Origin: Hafnia alvei | Lineage (GTDB): Bacteria; Pseudomonadota; Gammaproteobacteria; Enterobacterales; Enterobacteriaceae | Direction of reading: 5' to 3' | Assembly: GCF_964063325.1 (NCBI RefSeq) | Contig: NZ_OZ061315.1 | Coordinates: 3,968,001-4,032,000 of the forward strand | DNA length: 64,000 nucleotides | Shown here: positions 57,606 to 64,000 of the stretch, piece by piece | How positions within the stretch are numbered: the stretch's first letter is position 1 | How the letters are laid out: each line of letters opens with the position of its first letter | Made by a program: the position numbers and the translations under genes | Notes under the pieces: model-generated | Told to the model about the DNA's origin: nothing | Databases searched by the model: none | Seen by the model: the letters and a program-made list of their open reading frames with translations, nothing else

Positions 57606-59273
57606 GTGGCTCAATACGTCTATACTATGCACCGCGTCGGCAAGATTGTTCCGCCGAAGCGTCACATTTTGAAGGACATTTCCCTTAGTTTCTTCCCCGG
57701 AGCCAAAATTGGTGTTCTGGGCCTAAACGGCGCCGGTAAATCAACGCTGCTGCGCATCATGGCCGGTATTGATACCGAAATCGAAGGTGAAGCCCGTCCA
57801 CAGCCGGGGATCAAAATAGGTTATCTGCCACAGGAACCAAAACTTAATCCAGACCAAACAGTGCGTGAAGCGGTTGAAGAAGCCGTTGGCGAAGTGAAAC
57901 GCGCACTGACTCGTTTGGACGAAGTGTATGCGCTGTACGCCGATCCAGACGCTGACTTTGATAAGTTAGCCAAAGAACAGGGCGAGTTGGAGGCGATTAT
58001 TCAGTCGCACGACGGCCATAACTTGGATAATCAGCTAGAACGTGCCGCCGATGCGCTGCGTTTACCTGCTTGGGATGCACAGATTGCTAATCTTTCAGGT
58101 GGTGAACGTCGCCGCGTGGCAATTTGCCGTTTGCTGCTGGAAAAACCAGACATGTTGCTGCTCGACGAACCAACCAACCACTTGGACGCCGAATCCGTGG
58201 CATGGCTGGAACGCTTCCTGCACGACTATGAAGGCACCGTGGTTGCGATTACCCATGACCGTTACTTCTTAGATAACGTTGCGGGCTGGATCCTCGAGCT
58301 TGACCGTGGTGAAGGTATTCCATGGGAAGGCAACTACTCTTCTTGGCTGGAGCAGAAAGATCAGCGTTTGGCGCAGGAAGCCTCGGCTGAAGCTGCGCGT
58401 CGTAAATCCATCGAGAAAGAGCTGGAATGGGTGCGTCAGGGCGCGAAAGGCCGTCAGTCCAAAGGTAAAGCGCGTTTGGCTCGCTTTGAAGAACTTAACA
58501 ACGTTGAGTATCAAAAGCGTAACGAAACCAGCGAACTGTTCATTCCACCAGGACCTCGTCTGGGTGACAAAGTGCTGGAAGTTCAGAACCTGTCAAAATC
58601 TTACGGCGACCGCCTGCTGATTGAAGACCTCTCCTTTGCGCTGCCGAAAGGTGCCATCGTGGGTATCATCGGTCCGAACGGTGCGGGTAAATCTACCCTG
58701 TTCCGTATGATTTCCGGCAAAGAACAGCCTGACTCCGGCAATATCGATCTCGGCGAAACCGTCGTGCTAGCGTCGGTAGATCAGTTCCGTGACAGCATGG
58801 ATGACAAAAAAACCGTTTGGGAAGAAGTCTCTAACGGCCAAGACATCATGCGCATCGGTAACTTTGAGATGCCAAGCCGTGCCTATGTCGGTCGCTTTAA
58901 CTTTAAAGGCGTCGATCAGGGCAAACGCGTAGGCGAACTGTCCGGTGGTGAACGTGGTCGTCTGCACTTAGCGAAACTGCTGCAGGTTGGCGGCAACATG
59001 TTGCTGCTCGATGAACCGACCAACGACCTCGACATCGAAACTCTGCGCGCCTTAGAAAACGCCTTATTGGAATTCCCAGGCTGCGCGATGGTTATTTCCC
59101 ATGACCGTTGGTTCCTTGACCGTATCGCCACCCACATTCTGGATTATCAGGATGAAGGTAAAGTTGAATTCTTCGAAGGTAACTTCACCGAATATGAAGA
59201 ATACAAAAAACGCACCTTGGGCGCTGAAGCATTAGAACCGCACCGTATTAAATACAAAAAGATGACTAAATAG
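57606..59273 (+). CDS. ettA: Energy-dependent translational throttle protein EttA
   Basis: 555 residues, ABC-F family, starting with GTG at 57606. Two ATP-binding cassettes without membrane segments: GLNGAGKSTLLR / NLSGGERRRVA / LLLDEPTNHLD and GPNGAGKSTLFR / ELSGGERGRLH / LLLDEPTNDLD, joined by a charged linker (~245-310) that contacts tRNA in the ribosomal E site. It gates the first peptide bond according to the ATP/ADP ratio. Followed by a terminator split by repeat copy B. Confidence 0.97.
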   Translation: MAQYVYTMHRVGKIVPPKRHILKDISLSFFPGAKIGVLGLNGAGKSTLLRIMAGIDTEIEGEARPQPGIKIGYLPQEPKLNPDQTVREAVEEAVGEVKRALTRLDEVYALYADPDADFDKLAKEQGELEAIIQSHDGHNLDNQLERAADALRLPAWDAQIANLSGGERRRVAICRLLLEKPDMLLLDEPTNHLDAESVAWLERFLHDYEGTVVAITHDRYFLDNVAGWILELDRGEGIPWEGNYSSWLEQKDQRLAQEASAEAARRKSIEKELEWVRQGAKGRQSKGKARLARFEELNNVEYQKRNETSELFIPPGPRLGDKVLEVQNLSKSYGDRLLIEDLSFALPKGAIVGIIGPNGAGKSTLFRMISGKEQPDSGNIDLGETVVLASVDQFRDSMDDKKTVWEEVSNGQDIMRIGNFEMPSRAYVGRFNFKGVDQGKRVGELSGGERGRLHLAKLLQVGGNMLLLDEPTNDLDIETLRALENALLEFPGCAMVISHDRWFLDRIATHILDYQDEGKVEFFEGNFTEYEEYKKRTLGAEALEPHRIKYKKMTK

Positions 59274-59290
59274 TTTTAGTCTCTGTGATT

Positions 59291-59447
59291 AAGGCTCCTA
59301 TCAAGGAGTAATGTCGTTCAAGAGATCGAGATACACGGGTCTACCACACCGCGGGGCGCTCCGGCGGCTTACGCCGCTACGACCCCATCGGTGTGCTCCC
59401 CCTAAAATCGAGCTTTAGTAAACGATATTACTGTCAAAGGGAGCCTT
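59291..59447. terminator. ettA/LysR-gene terminator, arms separated by an inserted repeat
   Basis: AAGGCTCC (59291-59298) is the exact reverse complement of GGAGCCTT (59440-59447), followed by a T run. The arms are 141 bp apart and enclose repeat copy B (59309-59430). Same arrangement as at 24197-24355. Confidence 0.7.
59309..59430. repeat. Dispersed palindromic element, copy B (122 bp)
   Basis: Ends TAATGTCGTT / AACGATATTA form an imperfect inverted repeat; the interior is almost identical to copy A at 24214-24339 (one difference in the 96 bases 59315-59410). The nested palindrome CACACCG/CGGTGTG around GGCGGCTTACGCCGC can form a long hairpin. Confidence 0.88.
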
Positions 59448-59470
59448 TTTTATCTCTCATCGCCTGCCAA

Positions 59471-60376
59471 CTAATCGCGTAGCGCCTGATTGTATTGAGC
59501 AAAAGCGCGGTGACTTAATGCAACCTCAATGAAGCGGTCGAGCGCAGGCGAGTTCAGCTTACGACTTGGATAAACCAGATATAGCTCATTTCCCTCAGCT
59601 TCCCAACCGGGCAATACACGCACCAAACGCTCTTGATCGACCAAATCCTGCGACAAAAATGCGGGCAGTAGCGAGATCCCAGCCCCAGCCAATAGGCATT
59701 CCCGCACATACAGCAAATTATCGGCAGCATGGCCCATCGGCAGTTCCCAACGATAGAACTCCCCTTTGCGCTGTAACACCCATTCATGCCATGCACGGTG
59801 CGCGATACACTGGTGCTGTTCCAGCTGTTTAGGATGTTCAAGCGGCGTGAAGCGTGAAAGATAAACCGGCGATGCCAAAAGATAGCGCGGAGAATATCCC
59901 AGGCGGCGTCCCACTAGCGAAGAATCCTGCGGTTTCCCGGTACGTAGTGCGACATCAAATCCATCTTGCACCAGATCGTTCATCACGTCCGAAACGTAAA
60001 CTTCCAAGCTTACGTCTGGATAACTTGCGCGGAAATCACTACACACATGCGCCAATAGCGTCACCGCAATGCCCGCTGGTGCAGTGATCCGCAGGCGTCC
60101 GCTAGGGTTCTCTTTCAGGCGCTGTAAGCTAAGATCGGCGCGCTCGGCGGCTTGGATCATTTCGCGGCAATGCACCAAATAGCGCTCCCCTGCATAGGTA
60201 AGATTGAGTTGCCGTGTCGTGCGGTTTAGCAGCCGCAGTCCAAGCTGTCGCTCCAAATTACTGACTCGCTGACTAACGCTGGATTTAGGTAACCCAGCTC
60301 GCCGGGCGGCAGCCGTAAAACTTCCACACTCCACCACCAGCGCAAACAGCGCCATGTCCTGCAGTTGATTAAACAT
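59471..60376 (-). CDS. LysR-family transcriptional regulator
   Basis: 301 residues. N-terminal winged helix ALVVECGSFTAAARRAGLPKSSVSQRVSNLERQLGLRLLNRTTRQLNLT and a periplasmic-binding-like effector domain (~90-295) of the CrgA-type, which typically binds quinones, aldehydes or other small organics. Divergent from the oxidoreductase gene at 60489, with 112 bp between them; it probably regulates that gene. Confidence 0.9.
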   Translation of the reverse strand: MFNQLQDMALFALVVECGSFTAAARRAGLPKSSVSQRVSNLERQLGLRLLNRTTRQLNLTYAGERYLVHCREMIQAAERADLSLQRLKENPSGRLRITAPAGIAVTLLAHVCSDFRASYPDVSLEVYVSDVMNDLVQDGFDVALRTGKPQDSSLVGRRLGYSPRYLLASPVYLSRFTPLEHPKQLEQHQCIAHRAWHEWVLQRKGEFYRWELPMGHAADNLLYVRECLLAGAGISLLPAFLSQDLVDQERLVRVLPGWEAEGNELYLVYPSRKLNSPALDRFIEVALSHRAFAQYNQALRD

Positions 60377-60488
60377 CTCGCCTCATTGTTCGTCACAAAA
60401 GAACACTGCATTAATAATTGTCCATCTTATCATCGGAAAACAGCTCGACTACACTAACTTTATTCAACGCAGTTTCTACTTTTGGAGC

Positions 60489-61496
60489 TTGACCATGACT
60501 ATTACCGCTATCGCCGTCGATCCTTCTAACCCGAAAGAATTCACCGTTATTCACCCACAAATCTCCGCTCCAGCTGATTATGATTTGCTGGTCGATGTTA
60601 AAGCCGTCTCGATAAATCCGGTTGATACCAAAGTACGTGAGAGCCTGATTAAAAACGGGTTGGAGCAGCCGCGTGTATTAGGCTGGGATGCCAGCGGCGT
60701 GGTGCTAGCTGTTGGAAGCAAGGCCACTGGATTCAAGGTAGGAGATGAAGTTTGGTACGCGGGTGACATAACTCGCTCAGGCAGTAACAGCACTCAGCAA
60801 CTGATCGACTCACGGATCGTTTCACATAAGCCTCAAAGCATGGACTGGGCGCAGGCCGCAGCCATGCCATTAACCACGCTAACGGCTTGGGAAGGCTTAT
60901 TCGAACGCTTAAAAGTTCAAGATGCTGATGCCGACAAAACGTTGCTGATCATCGGAGGCGCAGGCGGCGTCGGCTCATTGGCGATTTCACTTGCCGCATT
61001 AAACGCAAAAGTAAAAGTGATTGCGACGGCCTCAAATGCTTCGTCTGCGCAATGGTGTCTCGATCGCGGTGCCGATCTCACCGTTGACTGGCATGACCTA
61101 AAAGGTGAGCTTGCCAAGCACGATATCAAACAGGTCGATTACATCTTCTGTTTGAATGATACCGACGGACACTGGGCCGCGATCTGCGACTTAATCGCCC
61201 CACAAGGACAAATCTGTACCATCGTAGAAAACAGCCAGCCGCTGGATCAATCTGCTTTAAAAATGAAAAGCGCGGCTCTGCATTGGGAATTCATGTACAC
61301 CCGCAGCATGTTCAATACGCCAGATATTGCTGAACAAGGCAAAATTCTTCAGCAGGTGGCTAAGTTAGTCGATGAGAGCAAATTGCAGGGCACGCTCAGC
61401 GATACGCTGCACGGCTTCACTATTGAAAACTTGGAAAAGGCGCATAGCAAAGTTGCCGAAGGCCGAATGCGTGGCAAGATGGTGATTGAGTTTTAA
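60489..61496 (+). CDS. Zinc-type alcohol dehydrogenase-like / quinone oxidoreductase (MDR family)
   Basis: 335 residues from the first ATG (60489); the ATG at 60495 would give MTITAIAVDPSNPKEF and is slightly better placed for GGAGC. Medium-chain dehydrogenase/reductase with DASGVVLAVGSKATGFKVGDEVWY and the NADPH site LIIGGAGGVGSLAISLA. The catalytic-zinc Cys/His residues of true alcohol dehydrogenases are absent, so a quinone or enone reductase is more likely. Likely controlled by the divergent LysR regulator. Confidence 0.85.
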   Translation: MTMTITAIAVDPSNPKEFTVIHPQISAPADYDLLVDVKAVSINPVDTKVRESLIKNGLEQPRVLGWDASGVVLAVGSKATGFKVGDEVWYAGDITRSGSNSTQQLIDSRIVSHKPQSMDWAQAAAMPLTTLTAWEGLFERLKVQDADADKTLLIIGGAGGVGSLAISLAALNAKVKVIATASNASSAQWCLDRGADLTVDWHDLKGELAKHDIKQVDYIFCLNDTDGHWAAICDLIAPQGQICTIVENSQPLDQSALKMKSAALHWEFMYTRSMFNTPDIAEQGKILQQVAKLVDESKLQGTLSDTLHGFTIENLEKAHSKVAEGRMRGKMVIEF

Positions 61497-61507
61497 TTCA
61501 CAGTATC

Positions 61508-61533
61508 AAGCCTCTCCCCACGGAGAGGCTTGA
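61508..61533. terminator. Bidirectional hairpin between convergent genes
   Basis: Perfect stem CAAGCCTCTCC/GGAGAGGCTTG with loop CCAC between the oxidoreductase gene and the DUF3300 gene. Confidence 0.8.
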
Positions 61534-61541
61534 CGTACTCT

Positions 61542-63236
61542 TTAGCGCTGATGCACCTGCAAATTATTATGTTCTGGTAATATCGGATGCGCCGGTACGC
61601 TATGTTCCGGCAGGCTGCGCATCATGGGGCGACCTTGATTTCCACGTTCTTGCTGCGGATGCCAATTCGGCGCCCCACCTGCGTTACCGCTGAAAAGATT
61701 CTCGTGCTGCTGATTAAACCGCGGCACTATTTCTTGCCGAGCTGGTTGCTGCCGAGCTTGCTGCTGAAAATCATTCTGCAACATATGGTTTTGCTGGGCG
61801 TTAACATGCTGAGTATTAGGCTGACTCACATGTTCAACACGCTGTTCCGCGACATTTCTGGTTACGGCAGCATGCTGATTTATAGGAGCGCGTACTGGCG
61901 TTGATGATTCAGTACGATTATGCAGCACAGATTCCGCATTTTGGCGCTGCAAGCCTGCACTAGTCATATGAGTAGCCCCGCTATCAACCCCATGTAAGTT
62001 AGCTCGCTGGTCACTGGACATCAGGTTTGGGCTAGCCGATAAATGGGTCTGTCCTGATAAAACCGGCGATGTCCCACCTTGCGTATGCAGCGAACTAAGA
62101 TCAATTTTATTGGCCGAATTACTGCCTATATTGGCCTGAGTTGCACCGGACACGAATCGCTGCGACGTAGCCGGATCGTGATACGGCACGCCGGCACGAT
62201 AAGCTGGATTATGCTGCCATTGTGTCGCCCCACCGATGTTCCCACCGGTAATATGGTTATAGTTATTAACGTTGATATTCACATGACTGTTATTCACGTA
62301 GTTATTACCCTGATGGTAATTCCCGCCGTGGCCGTCATCATGATGCCCGTCGTCATGGTGATGATCGTCGTCGTCGTGATGGTGGTCATCATCATGGTGG
62401 TGATCGTCATCATGCCAATCAAGGCTACTAAACAGAGCATAGGTGGTTGCCACTCCGACACCAAAACCGATACCGGAAACCAAACCATTGGTAAATTGCT
62501 CTCCCGGAGGTGGCGGTAGATATACTGGCGGATAGGCAGGCGTAGCCCAAGTGCCGTACACCACATTCGGGTTGTAGCTGGGTACGTATACAACCTGCGG
62601 GTTAGCAGGCTCAATAATGATAGTTTGTGGCTGGGAGGCCACCACGGTCGTTGGTTTGCTAGAGACACCGTGTGCGGCAGTGTTAACCGGTTGAATAATC
62701 ACCTTCTGCTGAGCATTTGAGGTCAGCGATCCATTCTTCTGTGCCGCCTGTCGCAATTTCTGCACGGTATCCATCACGTCATCAGGCTGAGCTAAAAAGG
62801 CATCACCTAAGTTTTGCACCCACTCAGGATTTTGTCCCATCAATGCTAAAAGCTGCGGCAATGCGACTAACGATTTCACACTAGGATCCCAAGGCTGATT
62901 CGCCACCAGCTTAACCGCTGAATCCCCTTGCACCTTTGGATTGTCGCGCGACCATTGAACCGCCTGAACAACGTTAGAGGGATAAGTAGAAGCCATCAGA
63001 ATTTGAGCCAGCACGGGGTCAGGATAAAGCGCGATTGGCGCGACCAGTTGATCGAGCTGCGGCTGGGTAAAGGTTTTGGTAGCGGCAGCTGGCGTAGGCA
63101 CTTCAGACTGAGTCTGTGCTACCTGAGGCTGTTGCCACGAAATATACCCATTTTTCACTAATACTGTACCCGCGACGGCAACCGCACCCACTCCACAAAG
63201 CAGCGCAATCACTGACGGTTTAAATGACATACTCAT
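61542..63236 (-). CDS. DUF3300 protein with a His/Asp-rich tract (YacH-like)
   Basis: 564 residues. N-terminal membrane anchor or signal (VIALLCGVGAVAVAGTVLV), then the DUF3300 domain (~50-245): LDQLVAPIALYPDPVLAQILMASTYPSNVVQAVQWSRDN and PANPQVVYVPSYNPNVVYGTWATPAYPPVYLPPPPG. Residues ~270-303 are almost only His, Asp and Gly, followed by an Asn-rich stretch (NNYVNNSHVNINVNNYN) and a low-complexity C terminus with many Gln, Asn and His. E. coli YacH has the same domain. Envelope location and metal binding by the His/Asp tract are inferred; function unknown. Confidence 0.85.
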   Translation of the reverse strand: MSMSFKPSVIALLCGVGAVAVAGTVLVKNGYISWQQPQVAQTQSEVPTPAAATKTFTQPQLDQLVAPIALYPDPVLAQILMASTYPSNVVQAVQWSRDNPKVQGDSAVKLVANQPWDPSVKSLVALPQLLALMGQNPEWVQNLGDAFLAQPDDVMDTVQKLRQAAQKNGSLTSNAQQKVIIQPVNTAAHGVSSKPTTVVASQPQTIIIEPANPQVVYVPSYNPNVVYGTWATPAYPPVYLPPPPGEQFTNGLVSGIGFGVGVATTYALFSSLDWHDDDHHHDDDHHHDDDDHHHDDGHHDDGHGGNYHQGNNYVNNSHVNINVNNYNHITGGNIGGATQWQHNPAYRAGVPYHDPATSQRFVSGATQANIGSNSANKIDLSSLHTQGGTSPVLSGQTHLSASPNLMSSDQRANLHGVDSGATHMTSAGLQRQNAESVLHNRTESSTPVRAPINQHAAVTRNVAEQRVEHVSQPNTQHVNAQQNHMLQNDFQQQARQQPARQEIVPRFNQQHENLFSGNAGGAPNWHPQQERGNQGRPMMRSLPEHSVPAHPILPEHNNLQVHQR

Positions 63237-63683
63237 TCTGACTCTCCAGAAATCAACATTCTGAATGTATTGTGCTGCGCTTAATCACTGCACACGCTCA
63301 AACACAGAAACTCAATTAATTAAAATGGACCGTTTCAATATGATGTATGACAGCACACCGCTGAATTAGTTAGTGGGCAGAAGCCGAGGGAATAGAGGAG
63401 AAATAACGTAGATGTTTTTGTCTATATAAAGTCGTTAATACACATAATACAAATAAGGTTATTAGGCGCATTAAAAAAATCATATTAATCAATGAGAAAA
63501 AAAACGCAAAACAGATTCAAACCATAGATAACACAGAATAAAGCCGCTTAAGCATTATAAATTTAAATATAAAAAACGAAGTTATTCAAATAAAGAATAC
63601 TTCTTGTCGGAGAAACACATACTTAATAACAATAAGTCACATAATAAAGTCATGTGGCTCTCAGACATTATCCCCTAAACGGA
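63237..63683. other. AT-rich intergenic region upstream of the DUF3300 gene
   Basis: 447 bp with no supported gene. It must hold the promoter of the DUF3300 gene and the end of the nadR transcript. A weak inverted repeat AGTCACAT/ATGTGGCT (63635-63660) might end nadR transcription. Confidence 0.4.
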
Positions 63684-64000
63684 CTAAGAGCGCTCACCGC
63701 TCTCCCCCAACATCTGTTTCACCAGCTCAACGCAGCGTAAAAAACGCTCGTCGTAGTCTGAGGATTCAACACGCACAAACTCCATATTATTTTTCCGCAG
63801 CATCTGCTCAAGCAAGTCCTGAAATTCGCGGCGCTCTGTCGAACTTCCTAAACTGCGTAAGCCATCGGCCACCCACGGCGTATTGTTTTCCAACAGAATA
63901 ATCAGATCAAAGCGATACTCATCGATCAGAGCCTGCACAAACGGGTGTTCACGCCCTTCATATTTTTTGCAAAACGCCTGAGTGGTAACAAAATCAGTAT
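63684..64000 (-). CDS. nadR: NadR, C-terminal part (NMN adenylyltransferase / ribosylnicotinamide kinase / repressor)
   Basis: The minus-strand frame is open to the window edge and reads DFVTTQAFCKKYEGREHPFVQALIDEYRFDLIILLENNTPWVADGLRSLGSS, the C-terminal ribosylnicotinamide kinase domain of NadR, ending GESGERS. About 105 of ~410 residues are present. NadR controls NAD synthesis genes and salvages nicotinamide riboside. In E. coli nadR lies next to ettA; here the LysR, oxidoreductase and DUF3300 genes lie between. Confidence 0.93.
   Translation of the reverse strand, partial: TDFVTTQAFCKKYEGREHPFVQALIDEYRFDLIILLENNTPWVADGLRSLGSSTERREFQDLLEQMLRKNNMEFVRVESSDYDERFLRCVELVKQMLGESGERS

Noticed and set aside
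62079..62519. 146-residue hydrophobic frame opposite the DUF3300 gene
   Set aside because: Its Val/Ile/Met-rich sequence is the antisense reading of the GAT/CAT repeat that encodes the His/Asp tract.

Overview
The window is chromosomal DNA of a gamma-proteobacterium of the order Enterobacterales. Most proteins are close relatives of Escherichia coli K-12 proteins, but gene order is only partly the same. The 127-bp ERIC element, the MetJ, TrpR and NanR operator sequences and the rRNA operon all fit this order. Hafnia or a close relative is my best guess for the genus; this is inference from overall resemblance, not a test.

Layout. 1-5.2 kb: nhaA (cut by the window edge), dnaJ, dnaK with two sigma-32 promoters, and the acetate transporter satP. 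5.2-8.7 kb: a sialic acid cluster (nanT, nanA, nanR) with a complete three-repeat NanR operator but no nanE, nanK or nanQ. 8.9-11.7 kb: an MHS-type MFS transporter, mog and an overlapping HAD hydrolase gene. 11.8-12.6 kb: a gene-free island with 38-bp tandem repeats, a 420-bp stretch packed with perfect hairpins, and a 60-bp direct repeat pair. 12.6-20.1 kb: the glutarate/GABA operon glaH-lhgO-gabD-gabT-gabP-glaR. 20.4-31.6 kb: talB, an alanine symporter gene (yaaJ), yaaA, the thr operon with its leader peptide and attenuator, lasT and arcA. 31.7-38.6 kb: yfiF, trxC, tapT, patZ, pssA. 38.8-44.8 kb: a complete rRNA operon on the minus strand (16S, tRNA-Ile, tRNA-Ala, 23S, 5S). 44.8-51.3 kb: gmhB, metNIQ, rcsF, trmO, proS. 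51.3-59.3 kb: creA, rob, gpmB, yjjX, trpR, slt, a cold-shock gene and ettA. 59.4-64 kb: a divergent LysR regulator/oxidoreductase pair, a DUF3300 protein with a His/Asp tract, and the 3' end of nadR.

How the genes work together. GlaH, LhgO, GabT, GabD and GabP take glutarate and GABA to succinate, and GlaR is the local repressor. NanT and NanA import and split sialic acid under NanR. ThrL controls ThrABC by attenuation. MetNIQ imports methionine under MetJ. DnaK and DnaJ are co-transcribed from heat-shock promoters.

Most unusual features. (i) A 122-126-bp palindromic element occurs twice, each time between the two arms of a rho-independent terminator shared by convergent genes. (ii) The hairpin island at 12.0-12.4 kb is flanked by two different repeat families. 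(iii) An 87-nt cloverleaf-like RNA is predicted in the rRNA trailer between two terminators. (iv) The flanks of the rRNA operon match those of E. coli rrnG on one side and rrnH on the other. (v) A short ERIC-like palindrome lies between the two dnaK promoters.
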